Shown here: positions 50,125 to 60,603 of the stretch, one piece after another | Position numbering within the stretch: the stretch's first letter is position 1 | Layout: each line of letters opens with the position of its first letter | DNA from: Aphrophora alni | Lineage: Eukaryota; Arthropoda; Insecta; Hemiptera; Aphrophoridae | Direction of reading: 5' to 3' | Assembly: GCA_963513935.1 (NCBI GenBank) | Contig: OY740768.1 | Location: 72,826,877 to 72,890,876, forward strand | Length of the DNA: 64,000 nt | Notes under the pieces: model-generated | The model's input: only the letters and a program-made list of their open reading frames with translations | The model's database searches: none | Told to the model about the DNA's origin: nothing | Position numbers and translations under genes: made by a program

Positions 50125-50203
50125 TCTCTTTATCCATACCAAAAGTATGGATAAAGAGAGTATGGATTTTGTACTTTATTGGATGATAATACAATAAAGT
50201 ACA
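50125..50203. repeat. Two adjacent perfect hairpins
   Basis: Hairpin 1 has 15-bp arms TCTCTTTATCCATAC (50125-50139) and its exact complement (50145-50159), with a 5-base loop. Hairpin 2 has 11-bp arms TGTACTTTATT (50170-50180) and AATAAAGTACA (50193-50203). They are 10 bp apart. No coding sequence is nearby. Confidence 0.85.
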
Positions 50204-51140
50204 CAATTCTTTCACGTGCTAACAAATTGATCAAAAAAGTGTTAAAATTTCGTTTCTTTATTCTTAATTTTGATCAATGATTCTTAATTAAAAAATTTTA
50301 CACTATTTAATACAATAATTATTCTAAAATAATTTATAATTTAACTGCTCGGATGCATACAAAAATAAAAAGCAACCGATAAGAAACAATAAAAAGGTGG
50401 GGATATAACTTATAACTAACGCAGCAACAAATACGAAAATATATAACAGATGGTAATAAAGTTTGTTATCAGAATGCATAAATATAGTTTTCTTCTTTTA
50501 TAAATTAATAATTTTAAAATTATTTAATAACATAATATAATAGTTTTTTTTCTATACTTAGAAAAATGTGAGGGGTGGGTGGCTATCTCAATGGATTTTC
50601 GTAAAATTAAAGGAGTAGTTAAAACTAGCTTACTTAGAGCATAACATGTTCCTTTTTTTACCCATATAATAGGTAGTGTTAGAGAGACAGGAAACTAATC
50701 TAAGAATAAACTGCTAACTAAATTACATATCAACTAACTTAACTTAATGTCCTCCACACCTTAATGGTCACTCGTCTTGTTCAGAGAAATGGTTCTATGA
50801 CTACTCTACAACATCTAGTTCCCAGCCACTATACCTTTAGGTATGTTCTCAATAAATATATCTGATTTCTCTAGTATGTAACTCGAGAAATCGTATTTTG
50901 AAAGCGTAAGCTCTTACAAACTTATATTGCAAATTGATATTTTATGTTAAAATCATTAATTTATTGTTAGGCTCAGTCTCGCTCTTACTAATTTAACTGC
51001 TGTCATTTCCATCTGCTCCATTCATTGAAACTTTAGCTTACAAAATATGCATTAAATGCATTAAAATATTTTAATTATTATATGCAATGTTATTATTTGG
51101 CATCGCCGTACCGATTGATATAAAATGTTAGTTTATTGAA

Positions 51141-53574
51141 GGAATTGGAAAAATATCGAGATTCTAACAGGTTCGAATTACACTCTTGATGAAATTGGTA
51201 AAATGTCAAGATTCTAACAGGTTCGAATTACACTCTTGATGAAATTGGTAAAATATCAAGATTCTAATAGATTAAAATTACACTCTTGATGAAATTGGTA
51301 AAATATCAAGATTCTAATAGATTAAAATTACACTCTTGATGAAATTGGTAAAATATCAAGATTCTAATATATTCGTATTACACTCTTGATGAAAATGGTA
51401 AAATGTTAAGGTTCTAACAGATTCGAATTACACTCTTGATGAAATTGGTAAAATGTCAAGATTCTAATAGATTAAAATTACACTCTTGATGAAATTGGTA
51501 AAATAACAAGAGTCTAACAGATTCGATTTACACTCTTGATGAAAATGGTAAAATGTTAAGGTTCTAACAGATTCGAATTACACTCTTGATGAAATTGGTA
51601 AAATGTCAAGATTCTAACAGGTTCGAATTACACTCTTGATGAAATTGGTAAAATATCAAGATTCTAATAAATTAAAATTACACTCTTGATGAAATTGGTA
51701 AAATATCAAGATTCTAATATATTCGTATTACACTCTTGATGAAAATGGTAAAATATCAAGATTCTAACAGATTCGAATTACACTCTTGATGAAATTGGTA
51801 AAATGTCAAGGTTCTAACAGATTCGAATTACACTCTTGATGAAATTGGTAAAATATCAAGATTCTAATATATTCGTATTACACTCTTGATGAAAATGGTA
51901 AAATAACAAGATTCTAACAGATTCGAATTACACTCTTGATGAAATTGGTAAAATGTCAAGGTTCTAACAGATTCGAATTACACTCTTGATGAAATTGGTA
52001 AAATATCAAGATTCTAATAGATTAAAATTACACTCTTGATGAAATTGGTAAAATATCAAGATTCTAATAAATTCGTATTACACTCTTGATGAAAATGGTA
52101 AAATATCAAGATTCTAACAGATTCGAATTACACTCTTGATGAAAATGGTAAAATGTCAAGATTCTAACACATTCGAATTACACTCTTGATGAAATTGGTA
52201 AAATGTCAAGATTCTAACAGATTCGAATTACACTCTTGATGAAATTGGTAAAATGTCAAGATTCTAACAGATTCGAATTACACTCTTGATGAAATTGGTA
52301 AAATAACAAGAGTCTAACAGATTCGATTTACACTCTTGATGAAAATGGTAAAATGTTAAGGTTCTAACAGATTCGAATTACACTCTTGATGAAATTGGTA
52401 AAATAACAAGATTCTAACAGATTCGAATTACACTCTTGATGAAAATGGTAAAATAACAAGATTCTAACAGATTCGAATTACACTCTTGATGAAAATGGTA
52501 AAATATCAAGATTCTAATTGATTCGAATTACAATCTTGATGAAAATGGTAAAATATCAAGATTCTAATAGATTCGAATAACACGCTTGATGAAATTGGTA
52601 AAATAACAAGATTCTAACAGATTCGAATTACACTCTTGATGAAAATGGTAAAATAACAAGATTCTAACAGATTCGAATTACACTCTTGATGAAAATGGTA
52701 AAATATCAAGATTCTAATTGATTCGAATTACAATCTTGATGAAAATGGTAAAATATCAAGATTCTAATAGATTCGAATAACACTCTTGATGAAATTGGTA
52801 AAATAACAAGATTCTAACAGATTCGAATTACACTCTTGATGAAAATGGTAAAATGTCAAGATTCTAATAGATTCGAATAACACGCTTGATAAAATTGGTA
52901 AAATATCAAGATTCTAATAGATTCGAATAACACGCTTTATAAAATTGGTAAAATATCAAGATTCTAATTGATTCGAATTACACTCTTGATGAAATTGGCA
53001 AAATAACAAGATTCTAACAGATTCGAATTGCACTCTTGATGAAATTGGTAAAATAACAAGATTCTAACAGATTCGAATTACACTCTTGATGAAATTGGCA
53101 AAATAACTAGATTCTAACAGATTCGAATTACACTCTTGATGAAAATGGTAAAATATCAAGATTCTAACAGAATCGAATTACACTCTTGATGAAATTGGTA
53201 AAATGTCAAGATTCTAACAGGTTCGAATTACACTCTTGATGAAATTGGTAAAATGTCAAGATTCTAACAGATTCGAATTACACTCTTGATGAAATTGGTA
53301 AAATAACAAGATTCTAACAGATTCGTATTACACTCTTGATGAAATTGGTAAAATAACAAGATTCTAACAGATTCGAATTACAATCTTGATGAAAATGGTA
53401 AAATATCAAGATTCTAATAGATTCGAATTACACTCTTGATGAAAATGGTAATATATCAAGATTCTAATTGATTCGAATTACAATCTTGATGAAAATGGTA
53501 AAATATCAAGATTCTAATAGATTCGAATTACACTCTTGATGAAATTGGTAAAATATCAAGATTCTATTAGGTTC
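51141..53574 (+). repeat. 50-bp satellite array, ~48.7 units, no net indels
   Basis: The landmark CACTCTTGAT (with rare variants) recurs every 50 bp from 51181 to 53531, that is 47 intervals in exact phase. Each unit reads CACTCTTGATGAAATTGGTA, then AAAT(AT/GT/AA)CAAG, then ATTCTAA(C/T)AG and ATTCGAATTA. TCTTGAT and ATCAAGA within a unit are inverted copies, so each unit can form a small hairpin. Some segments recur as blocks: a 4-unit (200-bp) block at 52391-52590 is repeated at 52591-52790, and a two-unit variant at 51491-51580 recurs at 52291-52380. TAA stops in every unit exclude coding. It lies about 1.06 kb downstream of the convertase exon, in its presumed first intron. Confidence 0.97.
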
Positions 53575-54636
53575 CTCCTGTCACTTTCTTTATAAAGAGG
53601 GATTTTTTAAAAATCAGTTGACGCCTGTTTTGGGACAGTACCACCATCTGACTATCAACTTACACCAATTATTACAAATGTCTAATTATGGATCTGATGA
53701 CATTTTGAGGAAATTCGGTCAATAAATTTCATAACGGCGGCCTCTTTAAGTTGTTATCTCCAGAACTATGCTTATATGATCGGCAATACTTCATATGTTA
53801 TGCAGCTATAAAATCCGCGTCCAACAATGCAAATTATGACTAAAAATATAATAAATACATACAAAATACAAGAACTGCCATGTAGCTCGGACTACACAGC
53901 TGTTCTGTATTCAAGTTAAGCAACGAAATGATATTGCAATATTTTCCTATTACATTATGCCAACTACAAAACTATTCTATCTCATAATCAGATCCTTTAC
54001 ATTGTGTCTGTAGTATCTACACAAAACTATCCGTGTGAAACATTCTTACCCATAATATTAAAAATAGTTCCAGTACTTTGTACTTTAAAACACGTTGGAT
54101 AGGTCACGGAGATAATTATAGCTTAAAATAAACATGTTAAATCTTATTTTATGAAAAAGGCACAACACAAAAGGTAGTTAAATACTTCATTTTTAAAAAT
54201 TATATTCATAAACTATTTTTGTAAGTACATTTAATATTTGGAATAGGATCCAAGGATACTGTTAAAAATATCGTTTCTTTATGTTTTATCCGTTAATTTT
54301 TTATTATTTATTTTATAAATTTATATTATATTTTTAAACAAAGAAATAATATGATGGGTTAGGCAAATAATGTATTAAATTTAAAGAAATATATACCCTG
54401 TAATTAAATCTTAAGTTATAAACAAGAATTGTTTTAATTTATAGATAAAAAATTAATTATCTATAAAAAGTTATCTCACATATGGTATATTTTCAGATTT
54501 TAAATTTATGCTAGTATTTCATATATTTATTAACTTATAATTAATTAAGCAAATCGTTACTGTTGTTGAATGCAGTACAATATTGTATCCAATAAATACT
54601 TTAACTCGGTTATTTAGTCTGAAAATATCGACTTAC
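53575..54636. other. Presumed amontillado intron 1, exon-proximal part
   Basis: The DNA between the satellite and the exon donor contains no recognised element. It starts, in the gene's direction, with the donor GTAAGT (complement of 54631-54636). Confidence 0.55.
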
Positions 54637-54795
54637 AGGACCGAAGTTCTGGAATCCCGTCCTGCTTGCAATCTCATTAGCGACTTCATTTCCTAAATCT
54701 CCATGAAGACGTACCAAGAAGCTGTTAGTAAAGATCTCTCCCGATACCAAGGTTAGAGTTGTGGCGGCAACGAGGAGTCCTCTCCATGACTCCAT
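54637..54795 (-). CDS. amon: First coding exon of a PC2-type proprotein convertase (amontillado)
   Basis: This subtilisin-like convertase matures neuropeptide precursors in the secretory pathway of neuroendocrine cells. The 53 codons start at ATG 54795-54793. A cleavable signal peptide, MESWRGLLVAATTLTLVSG, is followed by the prodomain start EIFTNSFLVRLHG and NEVANEIASRTGFQNFGP. The IFTNSFLVR ... VA...GF.N.GP pattern is that of PC2 prodomains, and furins have different spacing and residues here. Translation runs into a GTAAGT donor directly after the GGP-type end (phase 0), where PC2 proteins continue with Val-Ile-Gly. The frame's upstream TTG is not a start. The catalytic domain must be encoded by exons at lower coordinates, and I did not find them in this window. 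Furin 1 is a less likely alternative. Confidence 0.82.
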
Positions 54796-54810
54796 GACTC
54801 TCAAAGCACA

Positions 54811-54837
54811 ACTGAACTGTTCGTCTATATGACGTCA
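54811..54837 (-). promoter_or_regulatory. Candidate amon core promoter: CRE and initiator
   Basis: A perfect CRE, TGACGTCA, lies at 54830-54837 and an arthropod-type initiator, TCAGT (minus strand), at 54815-54811, about 17 bases before the ATG. CATATAG lies between them but is too close to the initiator for a normal TATA box. If this initiator is used, the 5' leader is very short. CREs are known in vertebrate convertase promoters, so cAMP control is a reasonable inference. Confidence 0.45.
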
Positions 54838-54847
54838 CCATACAACG

Positions 54848-54904
54848 TCACAACATCGATTTTCCAAAGCAACGTTTCACCAGTGGATGTTCTGATACAA
54901 ACAT
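54848..54904 (-). other. Possible upstream ORF of 18 codons
   Basis: An ATG at 54904-54902 in good context (GCCATG) opens an 18-codon frame, MFVSEHPLVKRCFGKSML, ending at TGA 54850-54848, before the convertase ATG. It matters only if transcription starts further upstream than the initiator noted at 54815. Confidence 0.25.
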
Positions 54905-55274
54905 GGCGTCGGCAGTCAATGCGCAAGTGCTAATTTCTTATTCAGTCCAGTATATGTACATTCTTATTAAAAAGTAAATCGGTGTTGCGTGAAAACGATA
55001 TGCAAACAGATATTAACTGTGTTGATCTTAGAAAATAGAATGTTCAAAAGACGTCAAAAAATATTTATGTTTCGGTATATAAACATAATAAGTGCGTACA
55101 AATTGTTAATAAATAACAAAATAATTAACATGTTGATTAACTCTCACAAAATTTTGTTTAAACTTATTATTTAAAATCAAATTTTGTTCATACTTAAATT
55201 AAAGTAAGAAAAACAATATAATAAATTTTCAATCAAATCTCCTAACACGGGCGAGTTGTTAGAAACGTGCAAGA

Positions 55275-55293
55275 CACGTGCATCCTCCACGTG
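55275..55293. promoter_or_regulatory. Tandem E-boxes CACGTG-N7-CACGTG upstream of amon
   Basis: There are perfect CACGTG boxes at 55275-55280 and 55288-55293 with a 7-base spacer. Half-site-like ACGTG sequences are nearby (about 55264, 55309 and 55324). They lie about 480-500 bp upstream of the convertase start. Paired E-boxes with 6-7-base spacing are a known CLOCK/CYCLE-type target arrangement, and bHLH factors such as Dimmed drive peptidergic genes in flies. Confidence 0.45.
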
Positions 55294-55329
55294 CGGTTCC
55301 CTAGTGCCCACGTTTTTACATTACGTGAT

Positions 55330-56415
55330 TACTTTATACCCAATATCGGTTCCAATAATTGAATGTTTTGATATAAACATTTTATAATACAATTTTTTTT
55401 TTTTTTTGTATTCCTTTCAAATTTTTACAGCAACAAGTGTGTTTATTTAAATAAGAAAAGGGTGGGTTCTCGCTTACATTTCGAAAAGTAATAATTTCAA
55501 ATAAAATGTCCAATTATGTTCTCACATAAACGTAGAAAAATGTGGATTTCTTGAGAATCCTCTAAACTCCAAAAATGGTTTAAAATTATATCTGTCAGCC
55601 GTCTGTTATCTGTACAGTATTCTACAACCAAAAAGAGTGGACCGTTATTAATCAAATTTGGTAAGTGAGCATTTTTGGCTATATCTAGATTTTTAAATTT
55701 GTTATATAACTTAAAATTTGGAAAATCTGTCATAAGAAAAACGATAAATTATGATTTTCACAAAGTCTTCTATAGCGATTTTACTAGAATCCTTTGAAAT
55801 CTTTAGCCACTAAGATCTCAAACAAAAGATACTGGTCGCTATGTTGCCCAAATTCTGGTTTTCAGAAGAAAAAAAAATCGTCGAGCTGTTTGTTATAAAA
55901 AGAAATTTTCAAAATTGATAACATTTGAATGTTGTTGAAGTGTGAAGATTAATTACTCAAATCAGTGCAAAAATTTAATAGTAATAATAAAAATGACGGT
56001 TCATTGATAAATTAAAATGAACCGTCCTCCTTTAAAATTCCGTTTTTTATTCACCTAAAAACTATTACCCAGAAATTTTTAGGAGAAAACAAAAACATAT
56101 TTTTAATGGGTGTCAGAAAGTTAGTGTGTTGTAAAACTAAATTAAACCATCCCAAATAATTTAATTAGTCAAATTATGCTATATTTATTTAAAATGTAAT
56201 CTACCCAATCTACAAGTTTCTCAGGACTTATCTAATTGCTTAAATTCTCATTCGCTCACACCGAAAGCAAATAAATCGTCACCAAAATATAAGTTCTGTA
56301 CGTGTCAGTCCAAGAAACCTAAGATTTGTCTTTGGACAAATATTATTATTTACTTCCCTTGTGTCCTTCAGTGTAAACCGTATGTAAAATTAAAATAGAG
56401 ATTTAAATGACTGCG
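55330..56415. other. Unassigned AT-rich DNA upstream of amon
   Basis: No gene was seen. A block near 55945-55975 ('agattaattactcaaatcag') resembles one near 34393 and, inverted, one near 56484-56505, suggesting a further diverged dispersed repeat. Confidence 0.4.
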
Positions 56416-56418
56416 ATC

Positions 56419-57240
56419 AAGGTTCATTTTCGTTTTTCAAAAATCATTCCCTATTCGTAAATTTCTTTTTTCTAATTTGGCACACTGGTTTGGGTCGTTA
56501 ATCTTTACAATTTCCAAAAATTTGAAAATCAGTAGAGAAGTTTTTTTTTTATTATTAGAACTCTATGTTAACACGACATAGCATACATTTTGTTTGGCAC
56601 CAATCCAGAAACATCCTAGCTGGATCGACACCTTTTATAATATAGTCATTAATAAAATACACCTTAATAATGTAGCCATCTCTACTTTCACATTGTTTTT
56701 ATCAGTTCTCACTTGAACAATTCTTGTTATTTTCTGACACTAATGTTATTAGACAAATCGAGGGCTAGAAGTATTTATTTTATGTTCTATCATCCTTTTC
56801 TTATAAAGTCATTAGTTCTAGCAATTCTTCTCCTTTAAAAAATAAAAAAAGAATAGAGGCTAATTTTAGCAAAATTTAATAAAAATTATTATTAAAAAAT
56901 TAGAATTTATAGTTTGTAATTTACGGCAAGCAGGTAACACCAAATTTTGAATAATCGAAACAAGTTTTGAGATATAGCCAAAATACTTCTCCAGACAAAT
57001 TTAGTTACAATGTGTTTGAGATGTAAATAACTGCACAGAGACGACTGACAGACAAACAATCAACACATATACAAATAGACGAATAGACAAATAGACGATA
57101 TACACAAATAGACGATATAGACAAATAGGCAAACCAATATCATTCCTAAAACCACGGAGGACCTCAAAACGGATATAACAGTGAATATTTCAATATCGAT
57201 TACATAATATCTCTAAATTAAGTAGATTGTGATAAAATAT
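56419..57240 (+). repeat. Dispersed repeat family B, copy 5
   Basis: It starts 'aaggttcattttcg', as copy 2 does. Its right part has ACGACTGACAGACAAACAAT (57040 onward), an expanded local series of 'aaatagacga' and 'acaaatag' units (57065-57130), then CTAAAACCACGGAGGACCTC and a 'gatataacagtgaatatttc' end. The short-unit expansion is unique to this copy. Confidence 0.5.
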
Positions 57241-60200
57241 ATAACTTAGTTATTAAAAGGCAATAGAAACAATTAAATGTCTATTTGTAGGTTTTCTCTG
57301 CAACACTGTGGCTAAGATAAAGAAAGGAGTGACATTTAAAACCGTCACATTTCATTTGTTGGAAGGGAAGTTAAATTGAGAAACCGTTAAAGTGAAGAAA
57401 AGCGTAAACCAAACGTTGAGTGGAGGCTACAGTTAATTACTGTGTTTTCTTTGCACTACAAAGCCTGCTTATCTTTGTCAACTCGTCGGTTTTTAATTGA
57501 ATATTGATTTGCTTTAATTAAAAAATTATTAATTCAGAAGAATTATATTTACACAGTAAATAAAAAAAGTTGATTAAAACTGTATGATAATTTGATTCTT
57601 TAATTTTTATTAGGATTTGACAAATTAAGGGGGAAACATAATATGGAGCAATGGGGTGTTATTGTATTTTCATTTCAATTACCGTACAGTTTTATTGATT
57701 TATTACTCTCTAAGCAAAAGGGAGGAAATTCTCATTCGCTCCTATCTTAATTAATACTTATGAATTATTATTGTGGGCTCAAAATTATCACTTACTCTAA
57801 AAGTGAAATTATATCATAATAATTTTTGGTTCTTAAATATTGTTCAGTTTAAACTTTGCGACCGACCATAATTTTGTATTGCGTCAATGGAATTTTAGAG
57901 ATTTTTCTCTATGCTTCAACAGTTTTAAATTGATGTATCACACGACCCTCCTTACATTTTAAGAATTTTTGAGACGATCTTCTCAACAGCTTCTCCAGAA
58001 GAGGGGGTGAGATACGTTATCGTACCAAACAATATAATCTACACCCATACTGAAATTAACAGTTTGGAATTTTTTATTCCAAATATTGTTTTATTTAAAA
58101 ATTAAAACATAAATATCTGTTTGTCAGAATTGACTTTCAACTGGCTCAGCTTGCTCATATGTGACTAGAAATAAATCTGAGTCGCCCATAAAATAATCTA
58201 ATCGGAAATACATATATGAATGTGGTTGTGATGTCACCATATAAAAGTATACGAGTGAAAATCATCGATCTTAACTATTTTGGCTCAATTTTTTTCACAT
58301 ATTCTCTTAAATTTCATACCAATTGAATTCATTAAAACATAAATTTCTATATATACTGGTTTACATTATTTATTTTTATGTACTGTATATGAACATTTCT
58401 ACCCGTTGTAAGGTGATTTTAAATTTTGTATAGAAAAGAATGAAAGTGTATTCATAAAAAACTCTCGTGTTGTTATATTTAAACTAATTAATTCTTGAAT
58501 ATGAACTGAAATTTATGGAATTTACAAACTAAAAATACATAAGGACTTACAATTTTTTTTTTAATTGTCATTGAATCTTATCTTTTAGCGTCACTGAAAT
58601 ATTTCATTTTAGACAATATTCAAGTTCCTAGTGGTTTTATGTTTACTCACATATGAACAAGAGAGCCCGTTTTGACAGGCAGAAATTTATATTCTACTTT
58701 TTTTGTAAATTTTAAATAAACTCGTGCTCAAAAAATATTTACATTTATACTTTTTAATTTTTAAAACTTTTAAAATCAATTACATATTTTCTTAATTCTA
58801 ACAACTTATTGCCTTAATATATTTTATAAAATGCTACTATTGGTGCTCTATTCGGTTGATAGTTTTCATTTTGTCCTTTTCTACTACTTCATTGTTGAAA
58901 GACTTCTATATGGGGGGGGTACTGTTCAGAAATGTAGACCCTAAGACAAAGTTATAATCACCCTGTTTATGGACCAACAAAAAGTATCCATACTGTAAAG
59001 TAGCGAAGCTTAGGTCATTACACACCGCGAAATCTTGAGGTGTGTGACTATGAAAAATCCCTTAAATTAATACTATTATGCTATTACTATCAAGTAATAT
59101 ACTGTCAAAGAAACCATCAGGAGCTGAATACCGCAAGAAAGTCGAGAAGAAAAGTAAAACAACGGTCATCATTAAAGGTCTAAGTTTTAAGTTCCACTCA
59201 TTAAATTTGACAATACCATGATGACAATATTAAACCTGATTTATAAAAATAAACTTAAAGATGGTACTCAAATATGACAACAGCTTTCAGAATCATCCTC
59301 GTGCTTCCAATATCTGTTAACCAGGGAAGAAAGAAGAGTTTATCTAAACACCTTGATCAAAACGAACTTAAGAAGCACCACAGGACAGCAATGGCTTACT
59401 AATCTTAATATCATCTGCATATAAAACACTTGAAATCCTTCTCGATTTGCTATGCTGAAATAATCAAACCATTTGCTGCATTAAAAACTCTCGGAAAATG
59501 AAGCCTTGAAGAGTTATATTATCTTAATATCTTGTAAAGCAGTCATACCATTACAACACCAAGGTTTGATTGACAATATTTAATTTTGTGTTTGTTTAAT
59601 TGTCATAAAAGTATGAGTTTGATAGTTCTTTTCACAAGAACGTAGTGATAATTAAACCCAAAATGAAAGGGAAGATGCAACTCAAAACTGGCAGTAATTT
59701 ATATTGATTAAATTTGTCTTAGTACCACAGAGGAGAGCGGCAAGATTGTAATTTTCACCGAGTGGAGAAATACCTATTTCGCTCCACGTTGAAATTGCTT
59801 TTAATAATACAAATACAGACTATATTATGGTTAGAGTCATGAGATGCGGTAGAGGGATTTATCAGCAAGGATTCAATCAATGACTGTTTCTCAGAGCAGA
59901 AATAAGATTAGTTTCAAATCACATTGAAGTGTGGGGAGGGGGATCTCTGTCTCCCAACCTGTCGTATGCAGTGATAACTACTGAATATCCAATGACTGAC
60001 TGTATGTACAGCCATGTCCAATAGATAGGTCATTTCTGGTACGGGGTATGTCCACATGTAAGATTCGTGTAAAGAGCTTCTAACATTATGCATACATAGT
60101 ACAAGGTATATAGAATTAGACATGGTGTAATGGTATTAAAGTCAGATGGTATTCGTTTTTTTTCTTAAGTAATTTACATGAATCTTTTCAGAATTAAATT

Positions 60201-60470
60201 TTCTATACATGTAATTAAGAAAAAATACACCTTAATTAACCATTTTCGAAGTAATCTTACGTTAAACACAAAAATGTGTGTTTTTTATAGCCCAATTCTT
60301 GTGTTTTACATAAGATATCTCAAAAACTAATGCAGATACAGCTCTGGGACCAATTTTATTCAATTTTTCAAATAAAAAATCATAAGAAACCATCATATTT
60401 GTATCTTTATTAACGCCTTGAAAATCTCTATACGGCCTTATTTCACCGGGGGTACTGAGTTCTAGGCGAA
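57241..60470. other. Unassigned AT-rich DNA
   Basis: No gene or element was recognised. An ATCACCCTGTTTA motif at about 58958-58970 resembles a DNA-transposon terminus without a partner. Confidence 0.5.
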
Positions 60471-60476
60471 ATCTTC

Positions 60477-60603
60477 CACCCTGTATAACTCGCTAACAAA
60501 GCGTTTTCAGGCATATTTATGTTTATATGAAAATTTTTATTTATTTTTGACTATAGAATGTGCTCCCGAGAGATTGCCGTGTAGTTTTGAATCACCCTGT
60601 ATA
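60477..60603. repeat. Two CACCCTGTATA terminus-like motifs in direct orientation
   Basis: CCACCCTGTATA is at 60477-60487 and ATCACCCTGTATA at 60591-60603. This is the motif that ends the TIR element at 39040. No inverted partner was found, so this may be the right end of one or two truncated elements. Confidence 0.4.

Noticed and set aside
51141..53574. CRISPR-like appearance of the 50-bp array
   Set aside because: The whole unit repeats with no unique spacers, the setting is eukaryotic, and there are no cas-like genes. It is a satellite.
53575..54630. Search for convertase exon 2 near the donor
   Set aside because: No minus-strand frame with the expected V-I-G-S start followed by a YHF-like block was seen here. 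The next exon must lie further away.
54796..54804. Start of the convertase at the upstream TTG
   Set aside because: TTG is not a normal start in animals. The ATG three codons later gives a proper signal peptide.
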